DNA of 64,000 nucleotides from Dipteronia dyeriana (Eukaryota; Streptophyta; Magnoliopsida; Sapindales; Sapindaceae). The stretch is taken from NCBI GenBank assembly GCA_032871835.1, contig CM065297.1, forward strand, positions 61,553,253 through 61,617,252, in the 5' to 3' direction. Numbering within the stretch: position 1 is the stretch's first letter; each line of letters opens with the position of its first letter. The notes below the pieces were generated by a model. That model was not told where the DNA came from. It saw nothing but the letters and a program-made list of their open reading frames with translations, and did no database searches. The translations under genes were made by a program, and so were the position numbers. Below, piece after piece: positions 54,995 to 64,000 of the stretch.

Positions 54995-55602
54995 GTACAA
55001 TTTTGTTATTACTTTTGGTCTAACATATTCTCATAGTAAATTTATATGTTTATGTTTATATTTGAGTTACTTAATGAAAACATTATCTATTTAGTTAGTT
55101 AGTTTATCAATTTTTGGGCTTTAATGTTAATATTATTTGTTTAGTTTATTAAGATTTTTAAGTTTAGTAGTAATTTTAATATTTGTTATTAATAAATTTA
55201 GAAAGTTAATTTGTATCACTGAAATTACTTTTTGTAATAAGTAAAGGATGAATGTTAAATGTAGTAATTACGTTTGATATTGTTTTTTTCATAAATTAAA
55301 ATTTTTCATTTGTAGATTATGTTAGTAAATTTAAGAGTAGTGGTTCAAATCATCAATTTTATGTTAGTATATTATGTTAGTAAATTTATCAATTTTATTT
55401 GTAGTAGTGAACTAGTGAATTTAAAATTTTTTGTTAGTAGATTGTGATTTTTTTGTTTATTTAATTTGTTTTTTAAGTAAATTAATTATTGTAAGTGTCG
55501 TATTAGTTATAGTAATTATTGTTAGTAAATTAAGATTAATGTTAGTAAATATTGATTTTTAATTTGACTATTAACTACTATAGTGCTCATATTTTTATTC
55601 AG
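54995..55602 (+). other. Predicted 5'-UTR intron of the hAT transposase gene
   Basis: The donor is TTTAAAG followed by GTACAATTT and the acceptor is TTTTTATTCAG, ending 3 nt before the ATG at 55606. The intron is very AT-rich. The prediction is from consensus alone. Confidence 0.45.
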
Positions 55603-55605
55603 ATA

Positions 55606-57711
55606 ATGGATCCTAACCAGCAGCCTTATTTTCCGGACGGTTTGAATATGCTCAACGATGAATTTGATATTTCAGAACCGACCCATACTCAATCGGGGCC
55701 TTCTGGTTCCGGCGTTACACCAACATCAAGTCCTAGAAAAATTAACATCAGATGTGTGGCAATGTTTCAACATAGTCCAAATGACACTCCCAAACGGGAC
55801 GTCTGGCCTCAGAGCTAATTGTAAGTTTTGCCATAAGAATTATGCTACAAGTACGGGGGGAACCGGACATTTGAGACGGCATATGCACAAATGTATGTCT
55901 GCACATGGACAGGTAGACACTACAACCCGGACAGGTAGACACTACAACCCGGACATAACTTCAACGGCACCCAGACGGGTCCGTTACGACGTGGTAGTTC
56001 GACGTCATGCACGCTAGAGAGTGCTTGGCACTATACATTGCACAAACTGATCAACAAATCAGTATTGGTTAGAGTCCATTTTTTAAAGAATTAATCAAAT
56101 CTGCATATAACCCCCAATATGAACCTGTTTCTAGAACCACCACTAGAAATGATTTGATACGATTGTTTGAAACCCAAAGGGATGACTTAGTTGCTGAAAT
56201 ACAGCATTTAAGTGTCTCTGTTGCATTAACTTCTGATATTTGGAATGCATGTTCCAAACAGGACTATTTATGTGTCACGGGACACTATTTAGATTCTGAT
56301 TGGAGGATAACAAAAGGAATTTTTTGTTTTCGTCCTATGGATTTTGCACATACCGCAGAAAACATTTTTAATGTCATAATGGAAGTTTTAGAAACTTATG
56401 AAATCACGCATCGCATTCTTTCAATCACATTTTATAATGCATCTGCAAATATTAGCTCTATTGCATTGTTTGTTGCAAGAAATATCCCTCAAGATGGAGG
56501 TTATTTCTTCCATCAACGATGTGCATGTCATATTATAAATTTAGTTGTACAGGCTGGTTTAAAGCAGGTAAGCGGCCAAATAGATCGCATCAGAGATGTC
56601 ATTTCTTGGATTTGCAGTTCTAATCCTAGATTCAGTGAATTCAAGAGACATTGTAAATTAAACGGTCTCAAACCCCGACGATTCCAAACTGATATGCCGG
56701 TAAGGTGGAACTCTACTTATTTAATGTTGTAAAATTGTTTGGAATATGATACTACCATTACATGTTTTTATAACATGAAATTGACCGAAACAGGACAACT
56801 TAGTCCAAAATTACTTACCACACACGATTGGTATGTGGTAAAGATTTTTGTTCAATTTTTAAAGATTTTTTGCAATACCATTGTAACTCTTTCTGGGGTA
56901 TATTACCCCACATCTTCCCAGGCAATCCATCAGATAGTGGAAATGTTTGAACTGTTAAACAGTTTTAGAGAAGATGAACATCTAGGCGCTGCAGTTGTTG
57001 TCATGAAGACAAAGTTGAAAAAATATTGGGCTAACATTCCCCTACTTTATGCCTTAAGTGCTATAATAGATCCCAGGGTTAAATTATCTGGTTTAGAAGT
57101 TTTGCTTGAGTTTATTGGTATTAATTTGTCAATAGATTATTCAGAACAAATTACTGACATTCGAACCAAGTTGTTCAAGATTTTTCAAGATTTTTCGTAT
57201 TTATAAGACCAGGTTTGGCAACATTGACATCCCCCAATCAACACGACCGGAGACAGAGCCGAAGCAAACAAGTTGGAGCCTTCTAAAATGACGAAAAAAA
57301 AACAAATCAGCAAGTACTTCTTCAGGGCAAAGATCTAGCTCATTTTCTTGTACTGAACTTATTATGTACCTTGAAGCACAGTTCGATGCTGTTGAAGACA
57401 AGGAAGAGTTTGATTTGTTGTTATTGTCAAAGACCTATACGTATAGGTATCCAGTTCTGTCACACTTAGCACGTGACGTACTGGTTATTCCAGTGTCAAC
57501 GGTGTCTTCAGAACAAGCTTTCAGCACCAGTAGACGCATAATTGAACCAAGAAGAAGCTGTTTGTCTCCAGAGATGGTGGAGGTATTAACATGCCTTCGG
57601 GATTGGGAGCATGATAAAAAAAGGTTACAAAATATAACTATAGATAAAGAACTTAATCCAAATTTCGACAATCTATATATTGATGACCCTTCAGGTAGTG
57701 GCCAGGGCTAG
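55606..57711 (+). pseudogene. hAT transposase, frame-broken
   Basis: The gene starts at MDPNQQPYFPDG. The BED zinc finger (CKFCHKNYATSTGGTGHLRRHMHKC, about 55824-55898) is in a different frame because of one extra A in an A-run at about 55737. A 22-bp tandem duplication at 55911-55954 shifts it again. The core (56154-56732) reads SVALTSDIWNACSKQDYLCVTGHY, HQRCACHIINLVVQ and RWNSTYLML, and then a stop. The central DUF4413-like region runs to 57206, followed by a degenerate stretch. The C-terminal hAT dimerisation domain is 57364-57711 (YPVLSHLARDVLVIPVSTVSSEQAFS). The family length is about 650-700 residues and all regions are present. It would bind the ends and excise the element. Confidence 0.85.
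55911..55954 (+). repeat. 22-bp exact tandem duplication in the hAT transposase
   Basis: Two head-to-tail copies of a 22-bp unit starting AGGTAGACAC shift the frame by one after the BED finger. Confidence 0.9.
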
Positions 57712-58044
57712 AACTAGGTTATACTTTTACATATGTATTTATTATTTACTTGTAAGTTGTAAAACAATTGCACTCTTTTTCCCTTACCAAGTTTTTATCC
57801 TACTGGGTTTTTCTTGGTAAGGTTTTTAATGAGACAATCATGTAGATATGTATTACTGAATTCCATAAGTGAAAAATAAATAAATAATTAAAAAATTGTC
57901 CGTTCTCTTTATTCATTTCAAATCCTAATAATTGTTCATTCTCTTCATTCATTTTAAATTCTAAACCCTTAACCATAAACTATAAATCCTAAACCCTATA
58001 CCCTAAATAAAAAAAACGTAATTTGGAAAAAAAATTGGACCAAA

Positions 58045-58277
58045 AAACTAACTCGCCGGACCAGGCCCGCTCGGCCCACCAGAGTGGCCTAACGGGCCGG
58101 CCTGGCACAGCACGCAGGCACGGCCGGCCTGCCGTGTTGGGTCTGCTTCTCCTGAAACAGGCTAAGCCGGGCAGGCCCGCGACACCGTCGCGTGCCAGGC
58201 CCAGCCAGGCCTGTTTCCAGAAATGGACTGGCCAGGCCGTGCCTAATGGGCCTGGCCAATCCATTTTTACACCACTA
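58045..58277. repeat. GC-rich subterminal region of the hAT, right
   Basis: This is the right counterpart of the left GC-rich block, rich in GGCC and CAGGCC words. It ends in the TIR complement CCATTTTTACACCACTA. Confidence 0.8.
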
Positions 58278-58285
58278 ATCCATAG

Positions 58286-59680
58286 CTGACTTCCAATTGG
58301 CATTTGACAAAGCTTATGAAATAGTAGTTTGTTCACTCGAAGAGGTTTTAGACAAGTAGATTTTAGGCTTTCGGTTACCAGTTTTTTGTTTGGTCAACAT
58401 GGGATGAGTGGATTGAACTTTGGTAAAAAGTGCACCAGACTGTATAATAGGTGCAACAATAGTAGGTGCAGTAGACTTTATAGTGGGTGTAATAGACTGC
58501 ATTAGACAATGTATTGCAGCTGGTATTTCAATATGGAAAGTAACAACAGGTACATGAAAGAGATCATGATACATCAAAGAACCTGTTCCTGAGTCATTAT
58601 TAGGCTGATGTTGAACTTGATTCTTGATATTTGGCATATGCAATGTAGCCTTAGATAGTACAGAGATAGGTAAACCAGGCAGTGTAGGCTGACCTTTATC
58701 ATAACAAGAAGAAGTCAAAAGAAACAAATTCTGAAAAAGAAAGTCTTCCTCATTGAATACGACATTTCTTGAAATGTACACCTTACCATTTTGATGTAAA
58801 CATTTATATCTCTTATGAAGATCATTATACCCAAGAAATAGACGCTTGCTAGAATAAAAGTTGAACTTGTTTTTATTTTAGGTTCTTAAGAAAAGGAAAC
58901 AGGCACACCCAAAAACTTTTAGGAAGTTATAATCAGGTGATTTTTGAAACAATCTTTAGAAAGGAGATACGTGATTTAAGAGAGGTGTGGGAAGTCTATT
59001 GATTGTATACACGGTTGTATGAAAGGCTTCCTACCAAAAGGTGAGAGGTACTTTAGCTTGAGCAAGGAGAGTTAGACCTATTTCTACTATAGGTATATGT
59101 TTTCTTTCAGAAGTTCCATTTTGTTGATGGATGTGAGGACAATGATGTATAAAGGCTATTCCCTGTTGTTCAAGAAATTTGGCTAATGATCTGTACTCAC
59201 CACCCCAATCACTCTAAACACATTTGATTTTTCTATACAAGGATAACTCAACATGTTTTTGTAAAAGAATAAACACATCTTTAACTTGAGATTTGAGTGA
59301 AATTGGATAGATCCAAGTGTATCTAGAGTAAGCATCTATAAAATGTATATAGTACATATATCTTTGGCTGGAAATATGAAGTGAATGTCCCCACACATCT
59401 GTAAAAACCATTTCAAGTGGAGCTTTGTAAACAATATTAGAAGCAGTGAAGGGTAATTGATGTGCTTTGCAATATTAGCAAGCATCACAGAAATCGAGTG
59501 ATGATGGTGCAGAGCAAGGCATGTTGAGTTTTCTCAAGACCTATTTGACAATAGGAAATGCAGGATGCCCTAGCTTGCTATTCCATACTTTTAATAAAGT
59601 GTCATGTACAAAAGAAATAAAAACATTGCATGCTTTTATTTTTTTCATATGAAAAGTTGAATGTGTTGATAAAGAAGATG
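58286..59680 (-). pseudogene. copia 3 integrase and linker to RT
   Basis: The open frame 58314-58781 is the variable linker, beginning YISRNVVFNEEDFLFQN, the usual end of the integrase domain. The frame 59214-59411 carries MVFTDVWGHS with the first Asp and YMYYIHFIDAYSRYTW. The second Asp (SDWGGEYRS) and the Glu (QQNGTSERKH) are read further left, with a stop between them. The zinc pair region lies near 59480-59560. Frames are broken in at least four places. Confidence 0.8.
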
Positions 59681-60573
59681 ACTAGGACAATGGGAATCCA
59701 ACATCTTTATCAACTAATCCAGTACTAAGAATTTTACACAAAGTTTTAGCAGCACTGACATGAGAACACGTAGAAACAGGAAAAGAATTTGCACAAGTAC
59801 ATTCAGCATAGAAATTGGACACAAGAAAAGCTCGAAGCTTTGAAGAACTTGACTCACTAGTTGTTGAAAGGTCCAGCTGATAGAGGCCATTTTTCAAACC
59901 TCCTTGCAACAAAACCTTCCTCGTTCTCTTGTCCTTAATCATGCAAAACTAGGAATTAAATTAAACAATAACCTCATTGTCTTTAGTAAATTGTGATATG
60001 CTAAGTAGATTTTTGGTTATTGCTGGAATGTGTAAAATATTATTCAAGAATAGAGGGGTTTGTGGTGACGTGTGAGATGAAATAACTGAGGACCCTATAT
60101 GAGAAATATTGAGTTTAGCACCATTACATATTGATAGCTTGTCATTCCCTTTGTAGTAAGACTTCTGTGTGATGTTGTGCATGTCAGTTGTGATGTGGTT
60201 GGTGGCTCCACTATCCACATACCATGAGGGATCTATAGTTGTGGTTGGAGATGCAATAAAGGCACTAGAGTTGATATTGCTACCAGTATAGCCTTACGTC
60301 TGTCTTGAAAAATTAGGCAAGCATTGACTCATATGAGCTTGATAGTTTTCAGAACCACTATTGAATTGTCCTGAGTTATTGAAACTTGAACTATTATTAC
60401 TAGTCCCAAGTTGGGGTTGAGACTGCATGCTTTACAAACTGAGGCCTTGAAATGCCTGATCAAACCTCTTATAGCATGAAGAGACTACATGATATGTTTT
60501 TCCATATAGCTGATAAATGAATCTAGAACCTCCTCTATTTCGGCCTCTTCCTCTGCCTCTTGATCTTCCTCTC
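59681..60573 (-). pseudogene. copia 3 protease and pre-integrase region
   Basis: The frame 59961-60218 reads MDSGATNHITTDMHN, the protease active site DSGA, and FLNNILHIPAITKNLLSISQF. The frame 59682-59942 continues toward the pre-integrase region. To the right a Gly/Arg-rich RGRSRGRGRGRNRGG-type gag end is read at 60525-60570. Confidence 0.8.
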
Positions 60574-60985
60574 ATGTTTTTTTTAACATTAAATCTTTAT
60601 TGAAAAAGGGAAAGCACCCAAACAACAGAGCAAAAGAAAACAACATAACAAAACATCACTGTAGGCAAAGCAACCCGAACCACTCAGAAAGAACAACAAA
60701 CAGAGCAAAGAAGGGCAACACACAGATGCAGTAAAAACAAAGGACACGAGCTAAACACTAAACAAGACAAGGAAACCACCAAAAACCAACAAAACTACTG
60801 CTTAAACTCGTTGCTCCACTCAACAAAATCCCCCAGCTCACTCGACCCTAACTTTGCCAAATCATCCGCCATATGATTAGAATCCCTGGAACTGAAATTA
60901 ACCTTTATTGCGATCATAGAATCCAAACAGCTTCTGACATTGTAGATGATATGCATATGGTTTAAATTGCCAAAAACCCCGATGT
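60574..60985 (-). mobile_element. 5'-truncated LINE tail inserted in copia 3 gag
   Basis: On the minus strand, copia gag (HYSNFRG) gives way near 60985 to the last part of a LINE RNase H domain (FSSRDSNHMADDLAKLGS...). A 3' UTR and an A-run at about 60580 follow, after which the copia Gly/Arg-rich region resumes. CCTCT occurs at both junctions and is part of the likely target duplication. Confidence 0.75.
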
Positions 60986-61740
60986 TAATATTACCTCTGA
61001 AGTTTGAGTAATGAGCTTGAGCTTGATTCGTATCCAGAGACATCATATCATTGTGTTGAGCAAGTCTGCTTTCATAGCTCATCAAGAGAAACTACACTTT
61101 TTCCAACGAGATCTGACCTTGCCTGGCTGTGATGTTGACAACAACATCATCATACTCTAAGCCAATACCACCGAGGATCTGAGAAATCAATTCTCCATTC
61201 AAAAAGAGGCTAACCAGCAGCTATAAGATTTTCACTCAAGGATTTCATCTTCAAAATGAATTCTCCATGAGAGAGAGAGAGAGCCTTCCTTAGTATTCTG
61301 TATCTCATGCCGTAATTGCTAGGCCATAGCCTTCGATTGTTGAGCAAAGAGATTCTCAAGTGTTTTCCAGATATCATGAGAAGTTTCACAATGTGTTACC
61401 TGGCCAAAGATTGGTTCACTCAAAGTTGAGAAAAGCCAACATACAAGAAGCTGGTCTGTTTTCTTCCAGGTTAACTATTCTTCATTCAGAGATTGTTCTA
61501 CTTCACCTGAACCTGTGCGATGAATTTGAGTGAATTTTGATGGACACTTACTTGTATTCAACACAAAATCTTCTAAACCGAATGCACGAACAACAGATAA
61601 AACTTGAAGCCTCCAGAAATTGTAGTTTTTGTGATCAAGTTTGACCGGAAGTTTGAAGTTTAGATTTCCGTTAACAGAGAGATTTGTGACTTTTGTTGCG
61701 ACGAGCCGCCATTGTTAGGTTCACTTGCAGCTCCGTAAGA
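60986..61740 (-). pseudogene. copia 3 gag N-terminal part, degenerate
   Basis: Minus-strand frames show KLDHKNYNFWRLQV, the W.TL...F.QQSKA.A block, EFILKMKSLSENLIAAG and ISLEKVQFLLMSYESRLAQ-like text, the order of a UBN2-type gag. Frameshifts and stops occur, for example a stop in the LEKV block at about 61094. Confidence 0.7.
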
Positions 61741-61779
61741 TTCATAGGCATGAGAAGTTGCCAGGACAATTTGTGTATG

Positions 61780-61791
61780 GCTCTGATAACA
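61780..61791 (-). other. Mutated primer-binding site of copia 3
   Basis: The minus strand reads TTATCAGAGCCA, where TGGTATCAGAGCCA is expected, next to the LTR edge at 61792. Confidence 0.7.
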
Positions 61792-62182
61792 TGTAAATTT
61801 TATAAAGAAAGTGAAAATGAAAAGTGAATGAAGTAGACCAAAACTGATTCCTTTTATTAACTGAATAATTACATCAATGGTCTTTCGTTTATATATCTAT
61901 GAAAAACATGATGAATATACAGAGTAGCAAACTCTGACGTGGCACTACCATTGGCTCTCAATGATGTAATCACGTGAAGGCCATGTGAAGACAGTTATTA
62001 GACAGCTGAGGTGGCAAGGTTAGTTAAAATGTTGAGCTGGAAATTGCTCCTTGTATAGCTCTGGATAACACAGCTGTAGATGAATGTCATTGTACTCCAC
62101 TCGATTGCATTGATACTGACCTGATTAATCTTCATTTGGTTGATCATTATCAAGCTGATGTAAATGATCTTGATGTCTAACA
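61792..62182 (-). repeat. 5' LTR of copia 3
   Basis: This 391-bp LTR runs TGTAAATTTTATAAAG...GATGTCTAACA. The boundary is set by the primer site on one side and the CA end on the other. No second copy is present in the window. Confidence 0.7.
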
Positions 62183-62878
62183 GCGGTCAATTATCGCTTA
62201 ATGATAAATTTTTAGAAGTTTCTTTTTTTGATGGAAAAACGATGGCATATTGGCAAGCTTTGTAGCTTTTTTCTTCTTTGAAGCTTTAATTTGATAAACT
62301 GCATATATCAATCATTTTTTTAATTATACAAATAATAAAAAGTAGATATAAATTAATGATGATCATTTTTTTTAACGGCAATGATGATCATTAATAAGTC
62401 AAACCCATAATCTGTCTCAAACCTAACTCTCATTGGAAAGCCTCATCCAAAAACTTGTGTGTATAAATATATCCCCATCTAGTTGCCATCCCACCGGTAC
62501 ACATCACTACCTGCCTGTTGATTTTAAAGATTCTACATGATTATTTGTTTCTTTTTTATTAAAAATAAATTAATTAATTTAACAAATTAAAATACATACA
62601 TATGTATATATGATAATGTACTCTAATGCAAATCAATTTTCAATACATATGAAGTGAAACCAGTACTAGTAAAATTAATTAAAGAAATTTATGTACACTT
62701 CATTTCTTTTCGAATTTTCCATCCATATTGATATGAAAAATAATATATAAAAAGTATTATTTTAGATATAGTTTCTCATCGATAACATCTCAAATAATAT
62801 TTGGGTGCATGAAAGTTGATACAATGTAATTGAGTCACGTATATATAATCAAGTTTGTGGTATTCAGATAGAACTGTA
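62183..62878. other. AT-rich intergenic DNA
   Basis: There are no recognised genes. TATAAATATATCC near 62463 is a possible core promoter, but nothing downstream supports a gene. Confidence 0.5.
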
Positions 62879-62998
62879 TTTTTTTTTTTAACGGTGAAAT
62901 TTATTAAGCAAGCGGTAAAACCATAAAGACGAAAAAGGGCCAAACACAAAAATCAACATGAAGCGCAACACAAATTTATATGTAAAAAGGGTTTGCAG
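62879..62998 (-). mobile_element. Short LINE- or SINE-like 3' tail
   Basis: A T-run at 62880-62892 is followed by AACGGTGAAATTTATTAAGC and an A-rich stretch mirroring the tail of the LINE at 60574 (T-run, then AACATTAAATCTTTATTG). Only about 120 bp are present. Confidence 0.45.
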
Positions 62999-63793
62999 TG
63001 TTTCCTAACTACTTGGGGTCCCTCATATGATTGAGAATCCTTTTACGTCACATTTTTTGAAATTAACATTTTGGTCAACTCTCCCAGCACAAATTTGCAT
63101 TTGAAGGCAATATTTTCATGGATTGGGATGGAGATAAGAGTTTGGAGCCACTTCCTCCTAGAGTCTAGAGTGGTTGGATCCAAATGTTGGGTCAATGACT
63201 TCATCTCAACTTACCCTCCCTGCATTATCTAATAAATAACTATTTATTTCCACTTACTAAAAATTAATATAAATTAATAATATGAGGTTCTAGAACAGTT
63301 TGAAATTAATTAAGTTGTCAAGTATATATATATATGCTTTTGCTTTTGAATTTCCATACTACTTCTTGGCAATTAATTAAATAGTGCATGCATATATAAT
63401 TAATATACGTATACAGTAAGTTCAATAACTACCGGTATTGGAAATGTCAAAAAGTTTCTTCAATTGAAATATTCCTATCAATTTCTAGGAAAATAAATAG
63501 TGATCATAACAGATATGTTTGAAGACGTACTACATGATCTGCAACGATATCAACAAAATTTCTTCAAACCGACGAAGAACAATAAAAATAAATTATAAAA
63601 TTTAAAGGAGCAATTATATATCAAAACATGCAAATTAAGTTATATGTATATTGATATATGGATGGGCTTGTGGTCTCGATAGATATGTATAATAACTATA
63701 CATACATAAAATGAACAGTGGATGGGATATATATAGTACTCAAAATAATTAATACACATTATAATTATATGGTGGTGGTGGGTGGTGAAATTA
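62999..63793. other. AT-rich 3' flank of the right-edge gene
   Basis: No coding frame is credible here. It may include the 3' UTR of the minus-strand gene at 63794. Confidence 0.5.
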
Positions 63794-64000
63794 CTAAGCA
63801 ATCTGATGAAATAAAGGGTCTTCGAGGAAGAGCTCATGAGGCCAAAGTGAAGGATCATTAATGACTCCTACTCCATAGCTGCTTGAAGTAGTACTAGTAC
63901 AAACATCTCCCAAGTTGTTGATGTGAGGAGGAGCAGCTATGGAAGGAGGGGATATTGGGGTTGAAGATGGTGAGGAATAAGCTCCAAGCCATATTGGAGA
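63794..64000 (-). CDS. C-terminal end of an unrecognised plant gene (partial)
   Basis: From the right edge, the minus strand is open for 68 codons and ends with TAG at 63794-63796. The peptide is rich in Ser and Pro at first (SPIWLGAYSSPSSTPISPPS), then has GVGVINDPSLWPHELFLEDP and ends LFHQIA. Composition and codon use look like a host gene, perhaps the low-complexity tail of a transcription factor, but I do not recognise the family. The start and the conserved part lie beyond the window. Confidence 0.5.
   Translation of the reverse strand, partial: SPIWLGAYSSPSSTPISPPSIAAPPHINNLGDVCTSTTSSSYGVGVINDPSLWPHELFLEDPLFHQIA

Larger units (their letters stand above)
54457..58277 (+). mobile_element. 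hAT DNA transposon (ricesleeper/DAYSLEEPER-like), complete ends
   Basis: This 3,821-bp element has 17-bp terminal inverted repeats TAGTGGTGTAAAAATGG and its complement. It is flanked by a perfect 8-bp duplication ATCCATAG (54449-54456, 58278-58285), as expected for hAT. It carries one transposase gene with BED finger, RNase H-like core and hAT dimerisation domain, all on plus. The roughly 220 bp at each end are extremely GC-rich. It lies in the linker-RT region of copia 3. The transposase is interrupted, so the copy is non-autonomous today. Confidence 0.95.
53320..62182 (-). mobile_element. Ty1/copia retrotransposon 3 (Ale/Retrofit-like), 3'-truncated, with two nested insertions
   Basis: The 5' LTR is at 61792-62182. 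Reading leftward come gag, protease, integrase, a linker, RT and part of RNase H, ending abruptly at about 53320 without a 3' LTR. A hAT (54457-58277) splits the linker/RT region and a LINE tail (about 60574-60985) splits gag. Stops and shifts occur throughout. The 3' truncation removed the end of RNase H and the 3' LTR, so no TSD pair can be tested. Confidence 0.85.

Noticed and set aside
63640..63858. 72-codon minus-strand frame at the right edge
   Set aside because: It overlaps the real 3' end of the gene at 63794-64000 in another frame and has AT-driven composition.

Overview
This is a stretch of AT-rich plant nuclear DNA, most likely from a eudicot. It is built almost entirely of old, nested transposable elements. 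Plant signs are Ty1/copia elements primed by initiator-Met tRNA, a Tat-type Ty3/gypsy element with an antisense gene, MULEs that carry a DUF1985/Ulp1-type gene, a ricesleeper-like hAT, and split host genes. I see no bacterial, organellar or viral genome features and no RNA genes. Only two segments look like host genes: a broken NIP-type aquaporin (21706-22848, + strand) and the 3' end of an unrecognised gene leaving the right edge (63794-64000, - strand).

Layout. 1-7729: a minus-strand SIRE-like copia element; its left (3') LTR runs off the window and its right (5') LTR is shortened by internal deletions. 7960-9257: a 5'-truncated LINE. 9623-21699: a complete but mutated Tat-type gypsy element with 814-bp LTRs and TSD TCATC. 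It carries a spliced-looking antisense gene and sits 1 nt before the aquaporin ATG. 23650-41291: MULE 1, whose Ulp1-like gene (+) and MuDR-type transposase gene (-) converge. Its Ulp1 exon is split by a copia element (26818-37549, TSD GATAG), whose own 5' LTR contains a solo LTR (33104-35325, TSD CCTAG) related to the first copia. 42589-51693: MULE 2, the same architecture in the same orientation, without insertions. 53320-62182: a third minus-strand copia (Ale/Retrofit-like), broken by a hAT (54457-58277, TSD ATCCATAG) and a LINE tail (about 60574-60985). 62183-64000: AT-rich DNA, another LINE-like tail and the end of the unknown gene.

How the parts relate. The most interesting structure is shared by the two MULEs. 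At each end a short untranslated exon is followed by a consensus GT donor, then an intron filled with a degenerate array of roughly 20-bp CGAG-core units, then an AG acceptor 0-4 nt before the predicted ATG. So both genes of both elements appear to read inward through an array-bearing 5'-UTR intron. All four ends also share an exact 13-bp motif, GTTTAAAAGACAC. The genes themselves are interrupted, though MULE 2 retains the transposase DDE residues, two CCHC knuckles and the Ulp1 Cys/Asp/His positions.

All calls come from reading sequence and translations by eye. Lineage names are family-level judgements, and exon boundaries are predictions from splice consensus.
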